Part shown: positions 1 through 7,021 of the stretch, one piece after another | How the letters are laid out: every line of letters starts with the position of its first letter | Position numbering within the stretch: position 1 is the stretch's first letter | Assembly (NCBI RefSeq): GCF_014654675.1 | Contig: NZ_BNBC01000002.1 | Location: 310,001 to 374,000 of the forward strand | DNA length: 64,000 nucleotides | DNA from: Streptomyces spiralis | GTDB taxonomy: Bacteria > Actinomycetota > Actinomycetes > Streptomycetales > Streptomycetaceae | Reading direction: 5' to 3' | Made by a program: the position numbers and the translations under genes | The notes under the pieces: model-generated | Databases searched by the model: none | Told to the model about the DNA's origin: nothing | What the model saw: only the letters and a program-made list of their open reading frames with translations

Positions 1-2983
1 GGGAGGACCACAGCGTCCTGCCGTCGGCGACGACCGAGAAGGACACGCCGCCGTAGCCGTTGATCTCGTCGTCGATGCCGACGGTGGCGGTGAGCGAGGA
101 GCACTGTCCGCCGAGCCAGAACTCGATGTCGGAGTTCGCGTGCGCGCCGATGCCCTTGGTGTAGGCGGTGCCATTGAGGGTGAGCGGATGGCCGTCGCCT
201 GCGGCCGACTCCCCGTTGCTGCGGTCGCGTTCGGGCGGCCCCCAGCCGTTGGTGGCGTTCAGCCAGGGCAGATCACTGGCCCAGGTCTCCCCCTCGGGAG
301 GGGCCGGCATGGTGCGCAGCGCGGCCCGTTGCGCGGCGACAAGGTCCTCTCCCGCCGCCCGGTAGCGAGCCGTGCCGGTGAGAACGGCCTCGCCGGGCTG
401 CGCGTCGGCCGGCGGGGTCACGGTGAACTCCGCGCTCGCCCGCTGACCCGGTTCGAGGCCGCCGACGGACCGTGCCGGTGAGACGGTCCAGCCCTCGGGG
501 GCGGCCAGGGAGAGCTCGGCGGTGTCCGCCCCGGTCCGGCCGGCGGTGAAGTCCACCGTGACCTTTCCGGACACGCCGGCACCGAGTTCCTGCGGAGGCG
601 TGAGCGCGACCGTGCCGGTCGCCCCGGGCACCTTGCCGCCCACCGCGCTCGCCGCGTCGAGGTCGATCCGGAAGGCCCGCGCGGTGCTCACGGCCCGCGT
701 CTTGACCTGGACGACCCCGGCCCGGTCGGAGGCGTCGTACCACCAGCCCTCCGCGGCCACGTCGAAGGCGGCCCTGGAGGTGAACCGGGGCAGCGCGCCG
801 CTGTCCAGGCGCACCTGCCGGGGCGAGGAACCGGTGTGCACGGTGAACCGGTACGGGCGGCTCTTCTGCTGGCCGACGAAGTCACCGTTCTCGGCGCCCA
901 CGGCGATGCGCACCGCTCCCGCCCCGTGGTCCGGGGCGGTCACCGCCACCTGCTGCTCGGCGTACGCACCGTCCCGGTGCTGCCGGGTCACCCCGTCGTC
1001 CTCGTACAGGGTGAAGGAGGTGCTGCCCTGCGGGTAGACGTCCCAGGCGAGCGGGGAGTTCGCGGTGCGGTCCTGGTAGGACCTGACACCCGGCCACATC
1101 GGGACCGACGCGCCCGCCTTGACGAACAGCGGCAGGGTGTCCAGGGGGGCCTGGTAGCCGTCGACGGTCGTCGGGCCGTGGTAGATCCGGCCGGACCAGT
1201 AGTCGATCCAGTCGCCCTTGGGCAGATAGATGCCGTCGCGCACGGCGGTGTCGCTGTAGACGGGCGCCACCAGGAAGTCCTCGCCGGTCAGGAACTCGTA
1301 CTTGGCTGCGTCACCGGCCGCCTTGGCGTCATCGGGGTACTCCAGCGCCAGCGGCCGCACCGGGCCGACGCCGGTGCGGTGGGCCTGGGCCGCGTACGTG
1401 TACATGTACGGCAGCAGCGATTCCTTCAGCTTGAGGTACTTGCGGTTGATGCTGGTGTACGGCTCCCCGTACTGGTACGGCTGCTTGTCCTTGGCGGCCC
1501 AGCCGTCCATGGTCATCACGGTCGGCAGGAACGCCTTCCACTGCAGATCGCGGGTGTACGTCTTGGCGCTGCCGCCGAAGATGCCGTCCACGTCACCGGT
1601 CGTGTAGGCCAGGCCCGACATGGTGGCCCCGGCGTACGTGGGTATCTGCCAGCGGATGTAGTCCCAGCTGCCCGACTGGTCGCCGCTCCACTGCACACCG
1701 CAGCGCTGCGCGCCGGACCAGCTCTCCGGCGCCCAGGTGAAGCCGCGCGCGTCGCTGTTGTCCTCGATGCCCTGGTACGCCGCCTTGCAGCCGTCCAGGG
1801 CGAACTTGTAGCCGTCGCCCACCCAGGCCACGTCCAGTTTCGCCACCCGCTGACCCGCCTTGACCTGGTCGGCCAGCTTGTCCAGGCCGTCCTCGGTCCA
1901 CAGACCCATCTGCATCTTGCGGTCGACGAGGCCCTCGGCGGTCTCGGCGAGGTTCTCGTAGCCGCAGCCGTAGCCGTCGTTGACGAGCATCCAGCCCAGC
2001 GGCATGTCGTTCTCGACGTAGTCGTCGGCGACCTTCAGGGCGTCCAGGGTGTGGCGCTCGCCGCGGTTGGCGTTGTGCAGGTAGCAGTCGGAGTCGCCGA
2101 TCTCCAGGCCGTAGATCGGCGGCAGCATCGGGCGGCCGGTGAGCTCCGTGTACTGGCCGATGACGTCCTTGGCGCTGTCACCGGCGAAGTAGTAGGCGTC
2201 GAACCGGTTCTCCTGCTCGGTGGTGGTGACCGGGTCGGTGAAGGCGTAGGTGCCGGGGGCGTAGGTGTTGCGGTAGACGCCGTACCCGGCCGAAGACAGG
2301 TAGAACGGCACCGAGTTGGGGTGGCCGCCCTCGTCCCAGTCGTAGTCGACGCCGACCTTGAGGGTCTTGCCGCGGTGCGAGGTGTTGCCGCTGCCGTTCT
2401 GCTCGCCGGTGCCGTAGAACTGCTCGTCGGCGCCGCGCGCCAGGGTCTGGGTGGTGGAGGTGCCGTTCCAGCTGATGCCGCGGGTCTCCTCCCACAGCCG
2501 GGTGCCGTCGACGCGGTACAGGGCGAAGCGCAGTGGTGCCTTGTACACCCGCAGGGTCACCTTGTCCGTGGACAGCTCGTAGCGGTCGCCGCGGTCGGCC
2601 CAGCGGGTGGCGGGCGGCTTGCCCTGGGGCAGCACGATGTCGTCGCCGACGGGGTCGGTGAACGTGCCGTCGGGTGCCACCTCGATACGGAAGGTGTCGG
2701 CGGAGACGAAGCCGACCCGGGCCTTCGCCGTGCCCGCCGTGAAGGTGAAGGAGGCGCCGGAGTGCGAGAAGCCGGTGACCGCGCCGATGACGGTCTCGGT
2801 CCCCTCGGTGGTGGCGGTCGCGGCCCGGGCCGGGGGAGACGGCGCGACCGTGGCCGCGAGCACCGCGAACACGGCCGCGGCGGCGAGGACCACCCCTCGG
2901 ACACCTCGGGATCCACGGGGTCCTCGGGGTTTTTGGGGTCCTTGGGAACGGAAGGCCTTGCGTCTGCGGGGTGGAGCGGTCAT
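1..2983 (-). CDS. Secreted GH31-family glycoside hydrolase with C-terminal NPCBM, partial
   Basis: A secreted alpha-glycosidase of family GH31; the 3' end runs off the left edge and 994 codons are visible. A long Arg/Pro/Gly-rich n-region (residues 1-27) precedes a hydrophobic core and an ARA cleavage site. The N-terminal beta-sandwich is followed by the catalytic barrel. Asp384 in KLDVAW is the expected nucleophile and Asp435 in QWSGDQSGSW the expected acid/base. A NEW3-type sandwich and an NPCBM module (GWGPPERDRS, KGIGAHANS) close the visible part. The ATG at 2983 follows a GGGACCGAC leader with only a weak Shine-Dalgarno. NPCBM enzymes usually act on plant or microbial glycans; the exact linkage cannot be read here. 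The open frame reaches base 1 without a stop. Confidence 0.88.
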   Translation of the reverse strand, partial: MTAPPRRRKAFRSQGPQKPRGPRGSRGVRGVVLAAAAVFAVLAATVAPSPPARAATATTEGTETVIGAVTGFSHSGASFTFTAGTAKARVGFVSADTFRIEVAPDGTFTDPVGDDIVLPQGKPPATRWADRGDRYELSTDKVTLRVYKAPLRFALYRVDGTRLWEETRGISWNGTSTTQTLARGADEQFYGTGEQNGSGNTSHRGKTLKVGVDYDWDEGGHPNSVPFYLSSAGYGVYRNTYAPGTYAFTDPVTTTEQENRFDAYYFAGDSAKDVIGQYTELTGRPMLPPIYGLEIGDSDCYLHNANRGERHTLDALKVADDYVENDMPLGWMLVNDGYGCGYENLAETAEGLVDRKMQMGLWTEDGLDKLADQVKAGQRVAKLDVAWVGDGYKFALDGCKAAYQGIEDNSDARGFTWAPESWSGAQRCGVQWSGDQSGSWDYIRWQIPTYAGATMSGLAYTTGDVDGIFGGSAKTYTRDLQWKAFLPTVMTMDGWAAKDKQPYQYGEPYTSINRKYLKLKESLLPYMYTYAAQAHRTGVGPVRPLALEYPDDAKAAGDAAKYEFLTGEDFLVAPVYSDTAVRDGIYLPKGDWIDYWSGRIYHGPTTVDGYQAPLDTLPLFVKAGASVPMWPGVRSYQDRTANSPLAWDVYPQGSTSFTLYEDDGVTRQHRDGAYAEQQVAVTAPDHGAGAVRIAVGAENGDFVGQQKSRPYRFTVHTGSSPRQVRLDSGALPRFTSRAAFDVAAEGWWYDASDRAGVVQVKTRAVSTARAFRIDLDAASAVGGKVPGATGTVALTPPQELGAGVSGKVTVDFTAGRTGADTAELSLAAPEGWTVSPARSVGGLEPGQRASAEFTVTPPADAQPGEAVLTGTARYRAAGEDLVAAQRAALRTMPAPPEGETWASDLPWLNATNGWGPPERDRSNGESAAGDGHPLTLNGTAYTKGIGAHANSDIEFWLGGQCSSLTATVGIDDEINGYGGVSFSVVADGRTLWSS

Positions 2984-3057
2984 GTCGGTCCCTTCGCACA
3001 CGTCGGGCGGCGGATGCTCGCCTCTGATCACCTGATCTCGGCGAGATTGCTTGAACT

Positions 3058-3083
3058 TGCTCGATTCAACGAGGAATCGAGCA
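3058..3083 (-). promoter_or_regulatory. Perfect 10-bp inverted repeat upstream of the GH31 gene
   Basis: Arms TGCTCGATTC and GAATCGAGCA are separated by 6 nt and lie 75 nt before the GH31 start, downstream of the lyase terminator. The AT-richer arms and the position suit a repressor operator (LacI, DeoR or GntR class). A transcript hairpin is the alternative. The regulator is unknown. Confidence 0.55.
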
Positions 3084-3148
3084 GGATCAATCACGCGGAG
3101 AAGGTATAGCGCACCACCGCCGCCGTGACCAGAGCGCGGACAGAGCGA

Positions 3149-3185
3149 GGCCGGCCCCGACCGAAGGTGACGGTCGGGGCCGGCC
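3149..3185 (-). terminator. Terminator of the lyase gene
   Basis: A 15-bp perfect GC stem (left arm GGCCGGCCCCGACCG) with a 7-nt loop, starting 20 nt past the lyase stop at 3205. There is no U-tract, which is typical of Streptomyces terminators. Confidence 0.8.
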
Positions 3186-3204
3186 GGGAAGGCGGCGCGG
3201 TGCG

Positions 3205-4620
3205 CTACGGCGTGACCTGCTTGCCGCCGAAGGTCACCACGAGATGGCCGTCGGAGGCGTAGGACCACGCCAGGGCGCCGGAGTACGAGGAGCACCGGGA
3301 GCCGTTGGAGCCGGTCCAGAACTGGTCCGAGCTGTCGGTGCTGCCCACGACCTTGTCGTTGGTGCCGCTGACGCCGAACCGGCACGAGGTGTCGTTCCGG
3401 AACACGGAGTTGCCGCTCTCCCAGTGGAAGTTGCGCTCGGCGTTGTCGATGCCGACGTTGTCGGTGACGGTCATGTCGCCGGGGTTGCTGCTGTAGGTGA
3501 ACCCGTCATGGCCGTTGTGGAAGGCGATGTTGTGCCGGACGACATGGTTGACCGCGATCTTCTCGCCGCCGAGCTTGTAGCCGTTGCGGTCACCGCTGGT
3601 GTTCTGGGTGCCGTCGGTGAGGGTGCCGTTGTTGTAGGACAGGGAGTACTCGATGGTCACCGGGCCGATGGCGCCCGTGTCGGACTTGGTGTAGAGGTCC
3701 CAGCCGTCGTCGATGTTGTTGTGGGAGACGTCGTAGCGGAACACGTTCCCGGTGCCGGTGGTGAGCTTGGCGGCGAACCCGTCGGCGTTCTCGCCGCCGG
3801 AGTCCTCGTTGTCGTGCGACTCCGAGCTCAGGACCAGGTTGTTCGACGGCCACTGGCTGCTGGGGGTGCTGGAGGCCATCCGGCCGAGCTGGAGCCCCGT
3901 GTCGTGGTTGTACGCCGTCACCGCGCGCTCGATGACGTTGTTGCTGCCGCCGACGTAGATCCCGTTGTCGTCGGCGTGCTCGACGGTCAGGCCGTACAGG
4001 TGCCAGTACGAGGCGAAGAGCTGGATCCCGCGGTTGGACGAACTCTCGCTCTGGGCCGAGAAGTTCAGCACCGGAGTCTCGCCCGGGTAGGCGGACAGGG
4101 TGGTACGGGCACTGGAGGTCCCGTCCTGGCCCTGCGGGATGGTGATCGTCGACGAGTAGTTGTACGTCCCGCCGCGCAGGTAGATCGTGCCGCCGGGAGC
4201 GACGCGGCTGATCGCCGAGGCGAGCGTCGTCGGGTTCGACTGCGTTCCGGCCGCGCCGTCACTGCCGTTCGGGGCCACGTACAACGCGCCGCTCGCCGGT
4301 GGCGTCGTGCTGTCGCCGGACACGTCGACGTCGAGGTAGTCGATGTTGGGCAGGCCGCCGGAGGTGGTCGGGCTGAACCGGACGGTGTTGCTGCCCGCCT
4401 TCACCGGCACGGTCAGTGTCTGCGTCGCCCAGGTGTTCCAGGCGCCGGTGCCCGCGAACGTCGCGTTCGTGGCCGTCGAACCGTTCACGATGACGTCCGC
4501 CGGCCGTGCGGTGGTGGTTCCGTTGGCGATGCGCACCTTCAGTGTCGCCGTGCCGCCGGACAGTGCGACGAGCGCGCCGGCCAGCAGGCCGGCGGACGCG
4601 ATGACGGGTCTGAGCTGCAT
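3205..4620 (-). CDS. Pectate-lyase-like right-handed beta-helix protein (PL9 type) with truncated CBM
   Basis: A secreted polysaccharide lyase-like protein of 471 aa. The ATG at 4620 is chosen over the 4710 start because GGAG sits 9 nt upstream and the hydrophobic segment follows at once (MQLRPVIASAGLLAGALVAL). Residues about 20-100 resemble the C-terminal half of a CBM6/35 sandwich (KVRIANGTTTARP, NIDYLDVDV). From about 115, YVAPNGSDGAAGT and GGTIYLRGGTYNYSS open the parallel beta-helix typical of PL9 and PelL-like lyases, with NNV/HDTG/DNGIY coil repeats. The signal peptide runs straight into the middle of the CBM, so the first CBM strands and the signal peptidase site are missing. Substrate assignment to pectin is inferred from family resemblance. 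Confidence 0.8.
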   Translation of the reverse strand: MQLRPVIASAGLLAGALVALSGGTATLKVRIANGTTTARPADVIVNGSTATNATFAGTGAWNTWATQTLTVPVKAGSNTVRFSPTTSGGLPNIDYLDVDVSGDSTTPPASGALYVAPNGSDGAAGTQSNPTTLASAISRVAPGGTIYLRGGTYNYSSTITIPQGQDGTSSARTTLSAYPGETPVLNFSAQSESSSNRGIQLFASYWHLYGLTVEHADDNGIYVGGSNNVIERAVTAYNHDTGLQLGRMASSTPSSQWPSNNLVLSSESHDNEDSGGENADGFAAKLTTGTGNVFRYDVSHNNIDDGWDLYTKSDTGAIGPVTIEYSLSYNNGTLTDGTQNTSGDRNGYKLGGEKIAVNHVVRHNIAFHNGHDGFTYSSNPGDMTVTDNVGIDNAERNFHWESGNSVFRNDTSCRFGVSGTNDKVVGSTDSSDQFWTGSNGSRCSSYSGALAWSYASDGHLVVTFGGKQVTP

Positions 4621-4691
4621 CGTTCTCGTCTCCAGAATGGCGGTTCGGCCCTTGAAGGGGGCCGGGTGGCCGGGCCTTGCGAGAGTGGGGG

Positions 4692-4703
4692 GAAAGCGCT
4701 TTC
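4692..4703. promoter_or_regulatory. LacI-type 12-bp palindromic operator
   Basis: GAAAGCGCTTTC is a perfect palindrome with the central CG typical of LacI-family operators. It overlaps the start point predicted by the promoter at 4709-4735, so a bound repressor would block lyase transcription. The cognate regulator is not in the window. Confidence 0.65.
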
Positions 4704-4708
4704 TCCGC

Positions 4709-4735
4709 ACGGTAAGCGTGCCGTGAACGCGTCAA
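4709..4735 (-). promoter_or_regulatory. Putative promoter of the lyase gene
   Basis: On the minus strand TTGACG (4735-4730) is followed after 15 nt by TACCGT (4714-4709). The spacing is short, but both hexamers are good and the predicted start lies near 4702, inside the LacI-type palindrome. Confidence 0.5.
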
Positions 4736-4752
4736 TAGACGAGTAGATGATT

Positions 4753-4774
4753 CATATTCACAGACATGAATATG
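4753..4774. promoter_or_regulatory. AT-rich inverted repeat upstream of the lyase promoter
   Basis: Arms CATATTCA and TGAATATG are perfect and separated by 6 nt. An AT-rich dyad in DNA this GC-rich is conspicuous. It sits just upstream of the -35 box, where an activator or second repressor (IclR or GntR class) could bind. Confidence 0.55.
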
Positions 4775-4805
4775 GGCGGGTCCGGCTGCCGGCACGCGAT
4801 GGTCG

Positions 4806-5264
4806 TCAGGCGAGCCGCCGGACCTCGAACCCACCGTGGCCGTCGAACCGCACGCCGTACACCGCGTCGAAGCCGTCGCCGGGCGCGGGGCGGCGCAGCC
4901 GTCCGTGCGTCGCGTGGATGCCGACGTCCGGGACCCGTTCGCGGCCCGTGCGCAGGGCGTTGCGGCGCAGCGAACCCGCCAGGTCCGGCGGGAACCAGTA
5001 GGCGATGACCGTGGCGCCGTGTGCGTGCCCGGCGTCCACCAGAGGGCGCCACTCCTCCGGGGAGGGGTTGTTGTTGTCGACGGCCACCGAGCGGCCGGCG
5101 GCCAGGGCCCCTTCGACCAGCCGCATCTGCCGGGCCTGCTTGCGGCGCGCGCCACGGGGGAACAGGTCCTTGCTCACCAGCTCGAAGCGGTCCGCGAGCC
5201 GGGAGCGGTAGAACGTGGACTTGCCCGACGCCTGCAACCCCACCAGCACCGCCAGCTCGGTCAC
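4806..5264 (-). CDS. AAA-type P-loop kinase, polynucleotide-kinase-like
   Basis: A small ATP-binding protein of 152 aa. The Walker A motif GLQASGKST lies right at the N-terminus, followed by VSKDLFP and VDNNNPSPEEWRPL, which resemble the zeta-toxin/PNKP-like kinase core where Asp and Asn residues position the phosphate acceptor. The GTG at 5264 is preferred because GGGGAG lies 9 nt upstream; a GTG at 5288 is also open. It lies downstream of the DUF1360 gene on the same strand, after three 25-bp repeats. The phosphorylated substrate (nucleic acid, nucleotide or small molecule) cannot be told from sequence. Confidence 0.75.
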   Translation of the reverse strand: MTELAVLVGLQASGKSTFYRSRLADRFELVSKDLFPRGARRKQARQMRLVEGALAAGRSVAVDNNNPSPEEWRPLVDAGHAHGATVIAYWFPPDLAGSLRRNALRTGRERVPDVGIHATHGRLRRPAPGDGFDAVYGVRFDGHGGFEVRRLA

Positions 5265-5291
5265 CGCGCTCAGCTCCCCGGCCCTCACGCC

Positions 5292-5358
5292 CGGCTCAGT
5301 CCTCGGCCCGTACCCACGGCTCAGTCCTCGGCCCCCACGCCCGGCTCAGTCCTCGGCC
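5292..5358. repeat. Three direct copies of a 17-bp unit, 25-bp period, carrying the DUF1360 stop
   Basis: CGGCTCAGTCCTCGGCC occurs at 5292, 5317 and 5342. The copy at 5342 holds the Ala-Glu-Asp-stop end of the DUF1360 gene; the other two repeat that stop sequence without extending any gene. This looks like tandem duplication by slippage. Confidence 0.85.
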
Positions 5359-5840
5359 TTCCGCTCCGTAAGACTCCAGGCGTACTGGAGCCAGTCCGCC
5401 ACCGTCACCGCACCCAGCCCCGCGCACACCAGTCGGGCGGCCCGGGGTGCGCAGGCGTAGCCCCCGGCCAGCGTGGCGGCCACCCAGACGGAGACGCAGA
5501 ACGGGCACGACACCAGATCACCGACGGCGCGCCGGACGACTCCGTCGCCGCGCGGCTCGTCCATGACCTCGCCCGCCGTGGTGTCGGCCTGGCGACGGGT
5601 GAACGGGGCGCGCAGAAAGCTGGTGACCTTGTCCTTGGTCAGCAGCCGGGACGCCTTGAACGTGGCCGCGCCCAGCAGCGCCACGTCCCACGGCGGAACC
5701 TGGTCGGGCAGGCGTACGCCGCTCCGCCGGGCCCCCACGGCGAACAGTGCCGCACCCGTCGCGAAGGTCGCCGCGAGCACGGCGTACCCGCCGAGGGGCA
5801 CGGTGCCCTCGTCGTCGTAGGACCGCTCTGCGGCCGTCAT
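5346..5840 (-). CDS. DUF1360 membrane protein
   Basis: A 164-aa integral membrane protein of the DUF1360 (YjcA-like) family. Hydrophobic segments fall at about 17-38 and 117-150; SCPFC followed by VSVWVAATLAGG is the family hallmark, and the paired cysteines may bind metal. The ATG at 5840 has GAGAGGAAG 6 nt upstream, so the longer frame opening at 5954 is rejected. It lies 110 bp downstream of the YihY gene and may be co-transcribed with it. In Bacillus, members are linked to sporulation; no role is established here. Confidence 0.8.
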   Translation of the reverse strand: MTAAERSYDDEGTVPLGGYAVLAATFATGAALFAVGARRSGVRLPDQVPPWDVALLGAATFKASRLLTKDKVTSFLRAPFTRRQADTTAGEVMDEPRGDGVVRRAVGDLVSCPFCVSVWVAATLAGGYACAPRAARLVCAGLGAVTVADWLQYAWSLTERKAED

Positions 5841-5950
5841 GGCGGGCTTCCTCTCCGATGGCGTGCGGATGGACGGGACCCGGTGAGGTCCGGGGGCGGG
5901 GCGGGGCGGGCGCGGTTCGCGTCTCCTGGCCCGAGTGCCCCGCACACCCT

Positions 5951-6868
5951 TCATCCACGCGTCCGCTGTGGGGGCTCCTCCGGGTCTTGTGGTTCCTCTG
6001 GTCCCCCTGGTTCCTCCAGCTCACCTGGTTCCTGGGGCTCCCTGACTGCCCCGGGTTCTCCGGGTTCTCCGGGTTCTCCGAGCTCCTCGGGAGGCTTCCC
6101 GTGCTTCAGCAGGTGTCCCGTCCGGTCGCAGAAGACATGACCGACCAGCGCGCCGCCGTAGACGACGAACCCGGCGCCGATGAGCCACGACTCCACCACC
6201 AGGATGGTGCCGATGGAGCCGTAGCTGACCGCGTTGGTGACGATGAGCGGGGTGAACACCAGGTAGGAGAAGGCCCGCAGGCCCACCAAACCGGCCATGG
6301 TGGCCACGGCACCGGGCAGCAGCAGCCGCCATCGCACCTGGTGGCCGAGGAGGAAGTGCGGCCCCCACCAGAAGAACAGCACACCGATCGCCACGCTCAG
6401 CAGCATGCGGTAGTTCCCGGCGAGCACGGTGCGGGTCTGCACCTGGACGTACAGGTAGACCATGAGGACGCCCAGCCAGACGGCCTGCCGCCAGATCCGG
6501 TGCCACGGCCCGGCGGGCAGCCGCCACACCCGCTCGTAGGCGTTCTGCACGCCGGCGGCGAAGGACAGACCGAACACCGCGAGCAGGACCGCGCCCCACA
6601 CGCTGGTGGTGCCGGTCACCTCGCGCGGCGGGCTGAAGACGTCGGAGAGCACCTCGGCCGACCGGCCGGACAGGTCCATGCCGTCCACCAGCCAGAGCGC
6701 GAACCCGCTGTGGCGCAGGGGGTCCGCCGCGGCGACGACGATCAGCAGCGGAGCCAGGGTGATCAGCGCCAGAGTGGCGAACCCCAGCGCCCGGTGCATG
6801 AGTTCCAGCCGCCTGCCCCGCCGGTAGAGTTCAACGGCCCACGACGGGCGCGTCCTTCGGCGTGACAT
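5951..6868 (-). CDS. YihY/BrkB-family inner membrane protein with acidic Gly-Glu-Pro tail
   Basis: A 305-aa multi-span membrane protein of the YihY (once called ribonuclease BN) family. Six hydrophobic segments are visible, from LMHRALGFATLALITLAP to LVVESWLIGAGFVVYGGALV. After KHGKPPEE the last 45 residues form a collagen-like acidic tail (GEPGEPGEPG and EPQEPGELEEP) encoded by short CCGGGTTCT-type repeats. AAGGAGG lies 10 nt before the ATG at 6868. The longer frame reading through from 8845 is an antisense artefact over ctaD. The family function is unsettled; a transporter or envelope role is proposed. Confidence 0.85.
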   Translation of the reverse strand: MSRRRTRPSWAVELYRRGRRLELMHRALGFATLALITLAPLLIVVAAADPLRHSGFALWLVDGMDLSGRSAEVLSDVFSPPREVTGTTSVWGAVLLAVFGLSFAAGVQNAYERVWRLPAGPWHRIWRQAVWLGVLMVYLYVQVQTRTVLAGNYRMLLSVAIGVLFFWWGPHFLLGHQVRWRLLLPGAVATMAGLVGLRAFSYLVFTPLIVTNAVSYGSIGTILVVESWLIGAGFVVYGGALVGHVFCDRTGHLLKHGKPPEELGEPGEPGEPGAVREPQEPGELEEPGGPEEPQDPEEPPQRTRG

Positions 6869-6987
6869 GGTGACGGCGCCTCCTTCCGGTGCCGCGGGTG
6901 ACCGGGCGCGGGCGCGTGAAACCAGCCCGCGTACATCATCGCGGCCCGACCGGCCGGGCGCAGCCCGACGGGCCGTCAGTGGCGGCG

Positions 6988-7012
6988 GCTTGAGCGAGAC
7001 CTCGCCGGGTAC
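6988..7012 (+). promoter_or_regulatory. Sigma-B-type promoter of the ctaD paralogue
   Basis: GCTT-N15-GGGTAC matches the GNNT-N14-16-GGGTAY pattern of Streptomyces SigB-family promoters. The predicted start (about 7019-7022) coincides with the ATG, which would explain the absence of a Shine-Dalgarno. The -35 pattern is loose, so chance is possible. Confidence 0.5.
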
Positions 7013-7021
7013 CCGCGGCGC

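Noticed and set aside
836..3109. 757-codon open frame on the + strand
   Set aside because: It is antisense to the GH31 gene. The predicted protein is a Val/Gly/Arg-rich shadow without family motifs, as expected opposite a high-GC gene.
6000..6090. Collagen-like Gly-Ser/Pro frame on the + strand
   Set aside because: It is the complement of the YihY Glu-Pro-Gly tail repeats; no start, ribosome site or gene context supports it.
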